Made by a program: the position numbers and the translations under genes
Shown: positions 50,330 to 60,467 of the stretch, piece by piece
Numbering within the stretch: the first letter of the stretch is position 1
Layout: each line of letters starts with the position of its first letter
Assembly: GCA_963734685.1 (NCBI GenBank)
Contig: CAVTIC010000006.1
Span: 1-64,000, forward strand
From: JAOUEA01 sp963734685
GTDB lineage: Bacteria; Actinomycetota; UBA4738; HRBIN12
DNA length: 64,000 nt
Direction of reading: 5' to 3'
Notes under the pieces: model-generated
Database searches by the model: none
What the model saw: the letters and a program-made list of their open reading frames with translations, nothing else
What the model was told of the DNA's origin: nothing

Positions 50330-50441
50330 GACCGGAGGCTACCCCCACGGCGGCACGTCGGGGCGGCCGTTGGACCCCTGGTGGGGGGTTCGGATGCCCG
50401 GTCCGTGACGCTGGGCCCGGGCCCGTGCGACCATCGCAACG

Positions 50442-50789
50442 ATGATCGGCGAACTCGACCACGTCTATTACTGGGTGCGCGACATGGACGCCGCGGTGGC
50501 GTTCTACCGCGATGTGCTCGAGCTGCCGCTCGTTCGCCGCGACGGCGACGAGTGGGCGGAGTTCGACGCGGGACCGGTGCGTCTGGCGCTGCACGGCAGC
50601 GACGAGCCGGCCCGTGGCAGCGGCACCGCGGTCTTCCGGGTGGCCGATCTCGACGAGGCACGCTTCACGCTGCGAGCGCGGGGCGCCCCCGTCGACGACC
50701 ACGTGGGTGAGGTCGAGGGATTCGCCCGGTTCGCAACGGTGCGCGACCCCGACGGCAACCCGGTGCAGCTGATCGAGTACACGCGGTGA
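50442..50789 (+). CDS. Glyoxalase/VOC-fold protein
   Basis: 115 residues, one vicinal-oxygen-chelate unit: LDHVYYWVRDMDAAVAFYRDVL, then RLALHGSD, FRVADLDEARFTL and RDPDGNPVQLIEY. His7, the His in ALHG and the Glu in LIEY are candidate metal ligands. Overlaps the following cyclase gene by GTGA, implying translational coupling. Substrate unknown. Confidence 0.8.
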   Translation: MIGELDHVYYWVRDMDAAVAFYRDVLELPLVRRDGDEWAEFDAGPVRLALHGSDEPARGSGTAVFRVADLDEARFTLRARGAPVDDHVGEVEGFARFATVRDPDGNPVQLIEYTR

Positions 50790-53700
50790 CGGCCGAGACG
50801 TGTCCGCGGTGCGGACAGCCCCTCCCCAACGAGGCCAACTTCTGCCCGAACTGCGGCGCGCCGGTCGCCGTGCCGGCAGCGTCCGAGCGCCGGGTGGTCA
50901 CGGTGGTCTTCGCCGACCTCGCGGGCTCGACCGAGCTCGCGGCGAGCCTCGACCCCGAGCGGTTCCGCGACGTGCTCTCGGCGTTCCACGGCATGGTCAC
51001 CGACGAGATCACGGTGTTGGGGGGCAGGGCCGAGGGGTTCATCGGCGACGCGGTGCTGGGGGTCTTCGGCGTCCCGGTGCTGCACGACGACGACGCCGAG
51101 CGAGGTGTGCGAGCGGGGCTCGCGATCGTCGAACGCGCCGAGCGCATCGGGGCACGGCTGGAACTGCCGGTCCCGGTCGGGGTGCGTGTCGGCGTGAACA
51201 CCGGCCAGGTGGCGGTGGGCACCCCCAGCGACCGCAACATCGTGATCGGGGCCGAGGTGAACATCGGCGCGCGGTTGCAGCAGGCGGCGAAACCGGGCGA
51301 GGTGCTCGTGGGCGAGACGACGCGCCAGCTCGTCCGCGACGGAGTGGAGTTCGGCGAGCTCCGCATGATCGAGGCAAAGGGGTTCGAGGGTCCGATGCGT
51401 GCGTGGCCTGCCCGCGGGGTGATCGGTCCGCCGACGCGCCGCTCGATCTCGCTCGTGAACCGCCGCCGCGAGCTGGCCCTGCTGAGCGACACCTTCGAGC
51501 GCGTCCGCGTTCGCGAGCGTGCCCACCTCGTGACCCTGCTGGGCGAGCCCGGCATCGGCAAGACCCGGGTGGTCGAGGAGTTCCTCTCGAGCCTGCCCGA
51601 GGGCGTTCGGGTGCTCGCGGGGCGGTCCAGCGTCTTCGAGGAAGAGGTCACCTTCTGGCCGATCGCACAGATGGTCTACCGCGAGATCGGCGCCGAACGT
51701 GGCGCGCCCGACGAGCAGGTGCACGACCAGCTCCGCTCGTTCGTGCGTGAGTGGGTGGAAGCCGACGACGTCGACGAGGCGGCTCGCCGGCTCGCGATGA
51801 CCCTGGGCATCGGCGAGGACCGTGAGGAGCAGCGATACCACGCGGCCGAGGTGCGCCGGGGGCTGCTCAGCGTGCTGACCGGCCTCGCCTCGCGCGGTCC
51901 GGTGGTGCTCGTCTTCGAAGACATGCAGGAGGCCGATCCCCTCCTGCTGGATCTGATCGAGCAACTCGTGAAGGAGGCCCGGAAGGTACCGCTCATGGTG
52001 CTCTGCGTGGCGCGGTGGGAGTTCCTCGAACGGCGCCCGAGCTGGGCCGGCGGCATCGCGGATGCGATCAGTCTCTGGGTCGAGCCGCTCACGCTCGGTC
52101 ACGCCACCGAGCTCGCGATGGAAGCCGGGGACCTGAGGCAGGATGATGCCGAGCGGGTCGCCCAGCACGCCGGCGGGAACCCCTTCTTCATCGTCGAGAT
52201 CGTGGGGATGCTGCGCCGGGAGGAACGCGATCTGCCGCCGTGGGGTCCTGCCCCGAGCGGGCGGCTGCTCCCGCCGACCGTCCAGGCCGTGATCGCCACC
52301 CGCATCGATCAGCTGTCGCCGGCGTCGCGCGAACTGGTGCGCCGGGCGTCGGTGTTCCCGCAGGGCCGGTTCGACCTCGACGAGCTCTCGCTGCTCTCGG
52401 AGCCCCGGAAGGAGCTGCTCGACGAAGCCGAGGACGACGAGCTGCTCGTGCGAGACGATGAGCGCCCGGGGGTGTGGCGGTTCGGCTCCGACGTGCTCCG
52501 CGACGTGGCCTACGACTCGCTCGCCAAGCGCGAGCGTCAACGGCTGCATCTGCGTGTCGCGAACAAGCTGTCCGAGGGCGACCATGCCGATCGCTTCCCC
52601 CGCACCGTCGCGTTCCATCTGGAACAGGCCGCCCTCGCCTCGCTCGATCTGAACCCGCGGGACCGCACCCTCGCGGAACGGGCGGTGGACGCGCTCGCCG
52701 ATGCCGGTCACATCGCCCGCCGACGGACCGAGTCGCGATCGGCGGCCGACCTCTACGAGCGCGCTCTCGCGCTCGCCGGGCCCGACGACGACTGGGGGGA
52801 GCGTGAGGCCTGGATCCTGAGCGTGCTCGGCGAGACCCGGTATCGGCTGGGTGAGTTCGACGCCGCCGAGTTCGCGCTGCGCCGCGCGGTGGCGATCGGC
52901 GGCGAGACCAGCGACCGGGTCTGTGCGCACGCCTCGCGGTTCCTCGCCGACATCACGCTCTCGATCCACGGCGATGACGGGGGCGCGTCGGCCTTGTTCG
53001 AGCGATCGCTGCAGGCGGCGCGCCGGCTCGGCGAGCCGCTCGTGCTCGCGAGGACCTTGCTGATGGCGGGCTGGCTGCCGTTCTGGGCCGGCGACGTCCC
53101 GCGGGCGGAGGCGATGTTCAGAGAGGCGCTGGAGGCGTCGCGCGAGGGACCGCGTCGCGACGCCTGGGCGGAATCCCGTTCGCTGGTCGGACTCGCGAGC
53201 GTCACGTCGCTGGTCGGCGACGAGGACGACGCCCTCGGGATCGCGCTCGAGGCGCTCGCCGTCGGGGAGGAAGCCGGTCAGGCGTTCACGGCGGCGGTCG
53301 CCCACGGCACGGTGGCGGCGTCGTTGCGGCGGCTCATGCGTCTCGACGAGGCGCTCGATCATGCGGAGGCCGCGATCCGCACGTTCCGAGAGCTCGGCGC
53401 CCGGTGGGAGCTGGCGGGTGCGCTCGGTGACCGCGGCTCGGTCTACCGGGTCGCCGGGCGGCTCGAGGAAGCCGAGTCCGACCTGCGGGAAGCGTTCGTG
53501 CTCTGTCGTGATCTGCAGGAGCGGGCCTTGGTCAGCCGGACCGCCGCGGAGCTCGCTCGCATCCTCGCGATGCGGGGCGACCCCTCCGCGGCGCGGTCGG
53601 TGCTGTCCGAGCCCTCGACGAGGCTCGCCGATGGCGAGCCGGGCTCGGCGACCGCTCTGCTGGTCGCCGAATGCCTGGTGGCGTTGGCCGAGCACGACGA

Positions 53701-53923
53701 GGAGACCGCGCGAGCGAAGGCACGGGCGGCGATCGAGGTCGAGGAAGGAGCGGTCGGGCTCGCGAACGTGCATGCGGCGCAGGTCTGGTGGGCGGGCAGG
53801 CTCTTCGGCCCCGACGAGGCGGGGGGGTCCGAGGCCCTCGAGGACGCCCGAACCGTGCTCGAGCGGCACCACTGGGTGCAGGCGCTCCGCGAGCCCGATC
53901 TCGTCGCCGACGTGCGCGGCTGA
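50786..53923 (+). CDS. Zinc ribbon-class III cyclase-ATPase-TPR regulator
   Basis: 1045 residues. Zinc ribbon with CPRCG and CPNCG (Cys6, 9, 20, 23). Class III adenylyl/guanylyl cyclase domain about 36-200 (VVFADLAGST with Asp44, GFIGDAVLGVFG with the second metal Asp, RVGVNTGQVAVG). AAA/STAND ATPase with Walker A GEPGIGKT near 250 and VVLVFEDMQEAD; then a long TPR-rich half. Catalytic metal residues are present, so cAMP synthesis is plausible. The family is typical of Actinomycetota signalling; the ATPase-TPR part probably senses partners. GTG start overlapping the glyoxalase stop. Confidence 0.88.
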   Translation: MTAETCPRCGQPLPNEANFCPNCGAPVAVPAASERRVVTVVFADLAGSTELAASLDPERFRDVLSAFHGMVTDEITVLGGRAEGFIGDAVLGVFGVPVLHDDDAERGVRAGLAIVERAERIGARLELPVPVGVRVGVNTGQVAVGTPSDRNIVIGAEVNIGARLQQAAKPGEVLVGETTRQLVRDGVEFGELRMIEAKGFEGPMRAWPARGVIGPPTRRSISLVNRRRELALLSDTFERVRVRERAHLVTLLGEPGIGKTRVVEEFLSSLPEGVRVLAGRSSVFEEEVTFWPIAQMVYREIGAERGAPDEQVHDQLRSFVREWVEADDVDEAARRLAMTLGIGEDREEQRYHAAEVRRGLLSVLTGLASRGPVVLVFEDMQEADPLLLDLIEQLVKEARKVPLMVLCVARWEFLERRPSWAGGIADAISLWVEPLTLGHATELAMEAGDLRQDDAERVAQHAGGNPFFIVEIVGMLRREERDLPPWGPAPSGRLLPPTVQAVIATRIDQLSPASRELVRRASVFPQGRFDLDELSLLSEPRKELLDEAEDDELLVRDDERPGVWRFGSDVLRDVAYDSLAKRERQRLHLRVANKLSEGDHADRFPRTVAFHLEQAALASLDLNPRDRTLAERAVDALADAGHIARRRTESRSAADLYERALALAGPDDDWGEREAWILSVLGETRYRLGEFDAAEFALRRAVAIGGETSDRVCAHASRFLADITLSIHGDDGGASALFERSLQAARRLGEPLVLARTLLMAGWLPFWAGDVPRAEAMFREALEASREGPRRDAWAESRSLVGLASVTSLVGDEDDALGIALEALAVGEEAGQAFTAAVAHGTVAASLRRLMRLDEALDHAEAAIRTFRELGARWELAGALGDRGSVYRVAGRLEEAESDLREAFVLCRDLQERALVSRTAAELARILAMRGDPSAARSVLSEPSTRLADGEPGSATALLVAECLVALAEHDEETARAKARAAIEVEEGAVGLANVHAAQVWWAGRLFGPDEAGGSEALEDARTVLERHHWVQALREPDLVADVRG

Positions 53924-54079
53924 GCCGCCGCCGAGCACCGACGGGCGTGCGTCACGCTCAAGACGCTCAGGTGGTGGTCCGAGGATGGTTGCATCGGCCA
54001 CGATCCCGGGGGAGCCTGTGAGGGCATCGGGCCGGGTTGCCAACCTTCCCCCCGGTCCGATATGGGTATCCGTTCACAT

Positions 54080-55261
54080 ATGACGAGAACGCACTTCCCC
54101 TTCTCCGTGGCGTTCCGCGTCGTCGCGGTCTCGACCGCGCTCGTCGCCGTCCTCGCGCTGGCCTCCGCGAGCTCGGCCGATCCCAAGGACGAGCTCCAGG
54201 AGGCGAAGGACCGCAAGCAACGCGTCGCACAGCAGCTCGACGCCGCCGAGGGCGAGCTGGCCTCGATCGACGCCCGGCTCTCGGAGGCGTTGCAGAAGCT
54301 CGAGGAGGCGACCGGTCACCTCGAGCAGGTCACGGCGGAGCTGCAGTCCACCCGCGAGGAGCGCGATGCCGCCGAAGACAGGTTCGCCCGCATCGAGGCC
54401 AGGCTCAACGCCCGAGCTGCAGAGATGTTCATGCAGGGGCCGGCCTCCGACATCGGCTTCTACCTCGGGGCGACGTCGATCTCCGATCTCTCCGATCGGA
54501 TCGAGTACGTCGACGTCGTGCAGCAGGACGACGCCGACCTCGCGCAGGAGGTGCTGAACCTCCGGAACGAGCTCGCTGCCACCGAGAGGCGACTCGAACA
54601 GCTCCAGTCGGTGGCACGCCGCCGTCAGCAGGATGCCGAGGCCCGCCGGGCCGATGTGGAATCCGCTCTGGCGGCCCAGAAGGCCGTGCTCGATGACGTC
54701 CAGTCCGCCCTTGCCGACGCGACGGCCGATCAGAAGGCGGCGGAGAAGGCGTACCAACGCTTCCTGGCGTCGCAGAGCTACGCGGCCCACTCGTCGGTGC
54801 CGCTTCCCGAAGGATGGGCCAAGGTCCTCGAGGTGTGCCCGGTCGACCAGCCGCGCGGCTTCGGAGACGGATTCGGTGCGCCCCGGTACGTCGGCGGCTA
54901 CCACCTGCACAAAGGCGTCGACATCGTGGCCCCGATGGGCACGCCGATCCGGGCGACGTTCGACGGCATGGCGAGCGACGCGACCAACATCTACGGCGGC
55001 ACGGCCGTCTACGTCCAGGGGAAGTACGGCTCGACCTACAACGCGCACATGACCTCGATCGCGAAGCTGGGCCCGGTGCAGGCCGGCGACGTGATCGGGT
55101 ACGTGGGCAGCACGGGGCTCGCCGGGGGCGAGACGAACCACAACCATTTCGAGTTCCGACCGAACGTGATGCCCTCGAGTTGGCCGGCCAGCAGCTACGG
55201 CTACTCGATCATCGAGGATGCGATCAACCCGTATCCCCTGCTCGTCGCGGCATGCGGGTAG
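54080..55261 (+). CDS. Secreted M23 peptidase with coiled-coil N-terminus
   Basis: 393 residues (399 from ATG 54062). Signal peptide VVAVSTALVAVLALASASSA. Long coiled coil about 30-240 (KDELQEAKDRKQRVAQQL and on) as in EnvC/PcsB/RipC-type regulators. LytM domain with zinc ligands in HLHKGVDIVAP and NHNHFEF; the first His and Asp of HxxxD and the HxH pair are intact. Expected to cleave peptidoglycan cross-links during division or growth. Confidence 0.88.
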   Translation: MTRTHFPFSVAFRVVAVSTALVAVLALASASSADPKDELQEAKDRKQRVAQQLDAAEGELASIDARLSEALQKLEEATGHLEQVTAELQSTREERDAAEDRFARIEARLNARAAEMFMQGPASDIGFYLGATSISDLSDRIEYVDVVQQDDADLAQEVLNLRNELAATERRLEQLQSVARRRQQDAEARRADVESALAAQKAVLDDVQSALADATADQKAAEKAYQRFLASQSYAAHSSVPLPEGWAKVLEVCPVDQPRGFGDGFGAPRYVGGYHLHKGVDIVAPMGTPIRATFDGMASDATNIYGGTAVYVQGKYGSTYNAHMTSIAKLGPVQAGDVIGYVGSTGLAGGETNHNHFEFRPNVMPSSWPASSYGYSIIEDAINPYPLLVAACG

Positions 55262-55284
55262 GCGCAGCCCTAGTCTGATCTGGA

Positions 55285-56067
55285 CTAGCGGGACCGTCCG
55301 CGGATCAGCAAGCCGATCCCGATCAGCAGTACGACACCCGCCGCGACGAGCAGGGCGACGGCGACCGGGAAGGCACCCCCGGCGCCGGTCGCCGCTCCCG
55401 GGGTCGTCGCCGCGGGCGAAGGCGACGGCACGCCCGCGACGAGCACGTAGCCCATGGCGGGCACCTGGGCTTCCGCCTGCTGCTGCGCCGGGGAGTCGGT
55501 CGTCTCCAGAGGTTCCCACGCGCGGCCGTTCGCGGACCAGAGCACCTCGTGCTCGTTCGCGTGCAGGTCGGCCGTGGCCGGGTAGACGAGGATCACGCGC
55601 AACGGGGCGCCGAGGCGGCGGATGCGATCGCTCGAGGGTCGGTAGGTCGCGCCCAGACGATAGGCGTTCCCGAACGCCGCCAGTTCGCCCTCGGGCGGGG
55701 CGAGGTCGGCCGGGTCGATCGGGTCGACCGTGAGCTCGACGGAGCGCTGTCCTTCGGCTGCGCCGATCGATCCCTCGTCGACGATCACGGTGACCTGGCT
55801 GTCGGACGTGAACACGACCTGGGTGCCGAGACCGTCGGGGCCGAGCGGCAGGTCGAACCGTCCGGCGCTCGGCGGTTGGTTCGTCGACGCGAGCTCGGGA
55901 GGCGGCGACACCCACCGGTAGTTCAACGGACCCAACCCGTCGAGCACGGGGCCACGCGCGAGTGGGCTCAGCCTGCCCGACCAGGCCGCGAGTCCCGCGT
56001 AGAGGGCGACCACGCCGAGCCCGATCGCCAGGGTGCGACGGCGCTCGGATCGCCCACCCCGGGTCAC
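55285..56067 (-). CDS. Membrane-anchored protein with N- and C-terminal spans
   Basis: 260 residues. One span near the N-terminus (LAIGLGVVALYAGLAAW), an exported middle of about 180 residues (LNYRWVSPPPELASTNQPP; VTVIVDEGSIGAAEGQRSVELTV), and a Pro/Thr linker to a C-terminal span (VALLVAAGVVLLIGIGLLI). GTG 56067 overlaps the preceding stop by GTGA, last gene of the minus-strand run. No family recognised. Confidence 0.65.
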   Translation of the reverse strand: MTRGGRSERRRTLAIGLGVVALYAGLAAWSGRLSPLARGPVLDGLGPLNYRWVSPPPELASTNQPPSAGRFDLPLGPDGLGTQVVFTSDSQVTVIVDEGSIGAAEGQRSVELTVDPIDPADLAPPEGELAAFGNAYRLGATYRPSSDRIRRLGAPLRVILVYPATADLHANEHEVLWSANGRAWEPLETTDSPAQQQAEAQVPAMGYVLVAGVPSPSPAATTPGAATGAGGAFPVAVALLVAAGVVLLIGIGLLIRGRSR

Positions 56068-57329
56068 GGAGCGATGTCCATGGCCTGGATCTCGTGGGTC
56101 GCGAGCTCGGGCGGCCAGACCACCATGTGCTCCCCGGGCACGAGCCACTCCCAGATCACGGCGGCGGCGGCCACGTTGTCGCCGGCGGTCGCGGTGCCCG
56201 GCTGACCGAATCGAAGTCCGCTGCCGTTCGGAAGGCTCCCCATCGGCAGGTCGGCGGCGAGCGCCGCGGCGGCGATCGCATCGGGCGAGGAACCATCTGC
56301 GTTGGGCATCACCTCGGCGAACAGCGCCCACGCGGCGGAGAATCCGGCGAGGGCGGCGGGACTCATCTCCTGGCCCCACCGATCGCGGTACGCGGCGCGG
56401 GCGCGCTCGAGCAGGTCGGCGGCCTCGGGCCGCAGCCCCGAGGGATCGATCGCGTCGCTGGAGGGCTTGTCCGACGCGAACAGGCCGACGGCGTCCGTGC
56501 CCAACGTGTCACCGAACTCCGGCATGCAGTAGGACGACGAGGTGCCGATGCTCGCGACGAGGTCGACGTCGTTGCGGACCAAGGCGCGGCGCAGCGCGAT
56601 GCCGTCGGCGAGGTAAGCGGAGACGAACAGTACGTCGGCGCCGGATCGGCCGATCCGCCGCGCGAGGGCGTCGAAGTTCGCGGTGCGGAAGTCGTAGCCG
56701 AACGTACCGGCCATCGTCAGGCCGCGGTCCTCGGCCTCGTCGATCGCACCGGCAGCCACGGCGCGTCCGTACACGTCGTCGACGAACGAGACCGCGTACC
56801 GAAGCTCGCCCGGGTCGACGCCGAGCGTCTCGGCGAACGGGCCGTCGACGAACGCGATCGCGTTGCGGCCGAGCACGGCGCCGGTCGGCGGCACACGGAA
56901 GGTACGCACGCCCCGCTCCGACCCTTCGGTGAGCATGCCCACGGCGCCCGTCTCCCAGAACACCATGTCGTTGGCGGCCGCGGTCTCCGAGGCCGGCGCC
57001 GAGATCGTGCTGCCGTAGCTGCCGAGCACCACGTCGATGCCGTCTGCGGCGAACGACTCGACCGCGCCGGGCGCCGCCTCGGCCGCGGTCACGTCGATCG
57101 ACCGGATCTCGATCGTGCGGCCGCCCACACCGCCGTCGGCGTTCACGAGATCGCCCGCCAGCGTCACGCCTCGATGCTCGTCGACGCCGCCTTGACCCTG
57201 AGAGCCGGAGAGGGGATAGATCGCACCGACCACGATCGTGTCCTCGGCGCTTCGGTGCCTGTCCTGGCCACCCGTGCAGGAGGCCGCCACGAGCCCGAGG
57301 ATCGCCGTCACCGCGAGGACACGTCTCAT
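56064..57329 (-). CDS. LivJ-type ABC transporter substrate-binding lipoprotein
   Basis: 421 residues. Signal AILGLVAASC with lipobox Cys, then IVVGAIYPLSGSQGQGG, typical of type I periplasmic binding proteins for branched-chain amino acids and related compounds. VVLGSYGSTISAPASETAA and the two-lobe layout are conserved. No permease genes are adjacent. ATG 57329 overlaps the CPBP gene stop (ATGA). Confidence 0.82.
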   Translation of the reverse strand: MRRVLAVTAILGLVAASCTGGQDRHRSAEDTIVVGAIYPLSGSQGQGGVDEHRGVTLAGDLVNADGGVGGRTIEIRSIDVTAAEAAPGAVESFAADGIDVVLGSYGSTISAPASETAAANDMVFWETGAVGMLTEGSERGVRTFRVPPTGAVLGRNAIAFVDGPFAETLGVDPGELRYAVSFVDDVYGRAVAAGAIDEAEDRGLTMAGTFGYDFRTANFDALARRIGRSGADVLFVSAYLADGIALRRALVRNDVDLVASIGTSSSYCMPEFGDTLGTDAVGLFASDKPSSDAIDPSGLRPEAADLLERARAAYRDRWGQEMSPAALAGFSAAWALFAEVMPNADGSSPDAIAAAALAADLPMGSLPNGSGLRFGQPGTATAGDNVAAAAVIWEWLVPGEHMVVWPPELATHEIQAMDIAP

Positions 57330-57913
57330 CGCATCATCGTCATCACGAGGTTGGCCGCGGCGTGGGTCGCCGCGGGAACGGTCCAGGTTCCGGAGGCCCA
57401 CCGCTGCCACGAGAGCAGCAGCCCGGCTCCGAGGTCGACCGGGAAGACCGCCACGCCGTAGAGCGGCACGTGCACCACCGCGAACGCCAGCGCCGTGACG
57501 CCGATCGCCAGGGCTGCGCCGTGTGGTGCCAGGGCCGCATAGGCCGCCCGTCGGAACAGCGCTTCCTCAGCCACGGCGGCGAGCAGGGCGAGCGGCAGCG
57601 CCCACGCCGCGTAGGGGGCAGGCACGGGGAGTCCTCCCGCGGCGAGCGCGAGGGCCAGGGCTGCGAGCCCCACGCCGAGCACGAGCGCGCGACCGAGGCG
57701 TGCCCGATCGGGCGGGACCGGCGTCGCGAGCGACGAGGTGAGCACGGCCGCAAGCGTGAGCGAGAGGCCCACGGAGCGACCGGCGGGGCCGAGGGCGGGA
57801 AGCCAGAGGCGCGCGACGAGCAACCCGGACGCGGTGAGTGCCACGGCGACGGTGAGCGTCGGTGACCACCCGTGCCGGACGGGCCGGGTCAGATTCTCCG
57901 CGCGAACGCTCAC
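57326..57913 (-). CDS. CPBP family intramembrane metalloprotease
   Basis: 195 residues, several spans. Motif 1 AVAEEALFRRAAY (Glu-Glu-xxx-Arg), motif 2 FAVVHVP and motif 3 THAAANLVM complete the Abi/CPBP active site. GTG 57913 overlaps the preceding stop. Possible roles include prenyl-protein processing or bacteriocin self-immunity; here it is part of a copper-associated run. Confidence 0.82.
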   Translation of the reverse strand: MSVRAENLTRPVRHGWSPTLTVAVALTASGLLVARLWLPALGPAGRSVGLSLTLAAVLTSSLATPVPPDRARLGRALVLGVGLAALALALAAGGLPVPAPYAAWALPLALLAAVAEEALFRRAAYAALAPHGAALAIGVTALAFAVVHVPLYGVAVFPVDLGAGLLLSWQRWASGTWTVPAATHAAANLVMTMMR

Positions 57914-58383
57914 CCCTTCACCTCGAAGGTCACGGCGGCGAGCACCCGTGGGTCGAACGGCGCGTGGTCGTTGGCGACGAACTCCACCTGCACCAGGTGA
58001 TCGCCGGGCGCGAGGTCGCCGAGCAGCTGCGACGTGCCCGACGTCATCGAGACCAGCTCGCCGTCGACCATGACGTGCAGGTGTCCCTCGTCGGGCTGCA
58101 GGTCGGTCGAGGTCTGATCGACGATCGTGGCCCCCTGCAGCTCGATCTCGAGCTGGGCGGTGTCGCCGGCGATGCGCTCGCCGTTCGTCGGGCTCGCGAT
58201 CGTCAGTGCCCCGGTGCTGGTTGGGCGTTCCGCAGCGATCGACACCGACGCGGTGGTGGGCCCGGCATCACCGTCCTGGGAGCCACCGCAGGCGCTCATC
58301 GTCGCCACCGCCACCGCGACCGCCGCGACGACGGCCACCGCGCGAGCGGCACGCGCGCCGCTCCGCCCGATCATCCCGATCAC
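57910..58383 (-). CDS. Copper-run lipoprotein, paralogue of the 60464 protein
   Basis: 157 residues. Signal VAVVAAVAVAVATMSAC (lipobox). The mature domain has GHLHVMVDGELVSMTSG, GDHLVQVEFVANDHAPFDPRV and ends VTFEV. The His-rich pieces repeat in the product of 60464, so the two flank CopCD as related proteins. GTG 58383 overlaps the CopCD stop (GTGA). His residues could bind copper; unproved. Confidence 0.65.
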   Translation of the reverse strand: MIGMIGRSGARAARAVAVVAAVAVAVATMSACGGSQDGDAGPTTASVSIAAERPTSTGALTIASPTNGERIAGDTAQLEIELQGATIVDQTSTDLQPDEGHLHVMVDGELVSMTSGTSQLLGDLAPGDHLVQVEFVANDHAPFDPRVLAAVTFEVKG

Positions 58384-60467
58384 CCCGTCACTTCGAACTC
58401 GTAGGCGGCCTGCAAGACCCCGCCCTGTTCCGTGCCTGCGACGACCTCGAAGCGCCAGAGGCCCGCCTCCACGTCGATCGACGAGGAGAAGTGTCCCGGA
58501 GTGAGTTGGGTGGCGTCCAGCACCTCGGGCTCGCCCTCGTGCATCGAGGCGACCACGGTCATCGAAGAGAGCGGAAGCTCCACCCCGTCCGCATCGAAGG
58601 CCGTGACGTGGAACTCGTTCGGCCCCGTGGTGCCGGGGTCGAGGTAGACCTGGAGCTGCTCGCCGCCCGCGAGCACGAATGTGGCGATGTCGGGAAGGCC
58701 CTCCTGCTGGACGATGCTCGGCTCCACGGGGTCGGCGCGCGTGACGAGGATGAGCGGCACCTCCGTCGTGCGCGCCTCGGCACGCACCCGGACCACGGCC
58801 TGCCAGGCGCCTGCGAGCGAGAGCTCGGTCCCTTCGGCCATCCACGTGCCGTCCTCGTGCGGTTCCATCGGAAGCGACGTGGCCTCGACGTCGATGTGTC
58901 CGATCGGAGCCAGCTGCAGCGTCACCTCGTCGGCCGCGATCGCGGTGCCGTCGTCGAAGTCGAGGACGCGCGCCTCGAACGTGTTCGGCCCCGCGACCCC
59001 CGGGGTGACCGTGAGCTCGACCCGCGTGGTGGTGGCGAAGTCCGAGCCGCTCGCCGAGATGGAGGTTGCCATCGGCTCGTCGCCCGCATGCTCGTCGGGC
59101 AGGTTCGGGTTGAACCCGGTGAGGACCGCGGTGAGGCCGAAGACCCCGATCGCCGCCGCGATCTCGACGGTCACGACCCGTCGCATCGTCGAGCCGTCGC
59201 TCTGGAGCCGGGGGATCGAGCGCCACCGATTGAACGCGCCGAGCGCGACGATCACGAGGGCGACGGCCACCTTCACGAACAGCGTCGTCCCGTACGTCGT
59301 GTCGGTGAGCAGGCTCCGCACGTCGCCGATGCCGCCCGCTTCGCCGATCGTGCGCAGGATGCCGGTCAGCACCACGACGAGCAACGCCCAGCCGGCCATC
59401 CGCGAGTAGGCCTTGACCTCGGTGAGGGGTATCCCGCCGGCGTTGGGGAATCCCCATGCGTCGTGGGCGCGGCGCGATGCCTCGAACGCGCCGATCGTCT
59501 CGACGTCCGACATGCTCTCCGATGCCTCAGCGGCCGCGGCGTCGGCCGCACGCCGTTGCCGGAGCAACAGGAGGAGGAGCACCAAGCCACCGATCCAGAC
59601 CCCGATCGCGACGAAGTGCGCGAACTGGCTCAGCTCTGCCGGCAGGGCCGGCGACAAGCCGGCCGCGTGGCCGCTGGTGGCCCGCACGAGCATCGCGCTC
59701 GCTGCGGCCGCTCCCGTGAGCGCCAGGAGCACCCGGCTCTCGGCGCGGCTCGCGATGCCGCCCAGCACCAGCGTGAGCCCGGTCGTGACGAGGAGCCACA
59801 CGTACGGCCGCCCCACGCCCGAGGAGAGCAGGTCGTCGACCGAGGCGCCGATCGTGTCCGCCTCGGCGAGGACCATCGCCACCGCCCCTCCGACGGCCAA
59901 CACACCCGCGAGGCGCAGCAGCCAGCGCCGACCCGGCACCCTTCCATCGAACGCCCCGAGCCCGACCGCGGCCGCACCCACCGCGATCACGAGACCCGCG
60001 TACAGCAGCGTCTTGCCCGCGACGGCGAGCGGTGAGATCGTCGGCGCCGCCGAGGCATGCACGTCCGGCGCGGCCACGTGACCGGGGTCGGTGCCGACGC
60101 CGAACGCGAACGCACCCACGGTGAGGTGACCGTCCGCCTGTGAGACGACGCGCCACGAGACGGTGTAGACGCTGTCGCCGAGGGAGGCGGGCAGTGCGAA
60201 GGTCAAGGACCTCGGCGGCGCGCCCTGCTCGAGCGGTCCGACGTCGAGCTCGGCTCCGGTGGCATCGAGCACGATCACGGAGGAGAGGTCGGGGTCGGGT
60301 GGTTCTGTGAACGACATCGTCACCGCCGCGGGGGCCACATCGAGCAGCGCGCCATCCTCAGGATCGGACGAGGACAATCCCGAATGTGCCGCCGCGGGCG
60401 AGGCGAGCCCGATCACGAGGAGCGCTCCGAACAGGCACCCGAGGGCGACGGCCTTCCTGCCTGTCAC
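58380..60467 (-). CDS. CopC-CopD fusion with a C-terminal exported domain
   Basis: 695 residues. Signal then mature start AHSGLSSSDPEDGALL, whose N-terminal His is the CopC copper ligand; WRVVSQADGHLTVGAFAFGV closes CopC. CopD follows with about eight spans (SGHAAGLSPALPAELSQFAHF; WIGGLVLLLLLLRQR). After about residue 450, an exported beta-rich region of about 240 residues (VTPGVAGPNTFEARVLDFDD) resembles the YtkA/FixH-like domains fused in some CopD proteins. Copper uptake or supply to cuproenzymes is the family role. Confidence 0.88.
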   Translation of the reverse strand: MTGRKAVALGCLFGALLVIGLASPAAAHSGLSSSDPEDGALLDVAPAAVTMSFTEPPDPDLSSVIVLDATGAELDVGPLEQGAPPRSLTFALPASLGDSVYTVSWRVVSQADGHLTVGAFAFGVGTDPGHVAAPDVHASAAPTISPLAVAGKTLLYAGLVIAVGAAAVGLGAFDGRVPGRRWLLRLAGVLAVGGAVAMVLAEADTIGASVDDLLSSGVGRPYVWLLVTTGLTLVLGGIASRAESRVLLALTGAAAASAMLVRATSGHAAGLSPALPAELSQFAHFVAIGVWIGGLVLLLLLLRQRRAADAAAAEASESMSDVETIGAFEASRRAHDAWGFPNAGGIPLTEVKAYSRMAGWALLVVVLTGILRTIGEAGGIGDVRSLLTDTTYGTTLFVKVAVALVIVALGAFNRWRSIPRLQSDGSTMRRVVTVEIAAAIGVFGLTAVLTGFNPNLPDEHAGDEPMATSISASGSDFATTTRVELTVTPGVAGPNTFEARVLDFDDGTAIAADEVTLQLAPIGHIDVEATSLPMEPHEDGTWMAEGTELSLAGAWQAVVRVRAEARTTEVPLILVTRADPVEPSIVQQEGLPDIATFVLAGGEQLQVYLDPGTTGPNEFHVTAFDADGVELPLSSMTVVASMHEGEPEVLDATQLTPGHFSSSIDVEAGLWRFEVVAGTEQGGVLQAAYEFEVTG

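Noticed and set aside
53924..54079. A c-di-AMP (ydaO-type) riboswitch upstream of the M23 peptidase, as known for some actinobacterial wall hydrolases.
   Set aside because: The 150-bp gap is GC-rich and can fold, but the conserved ydaO core could not be matched by eye; a covariance-model search would decide.
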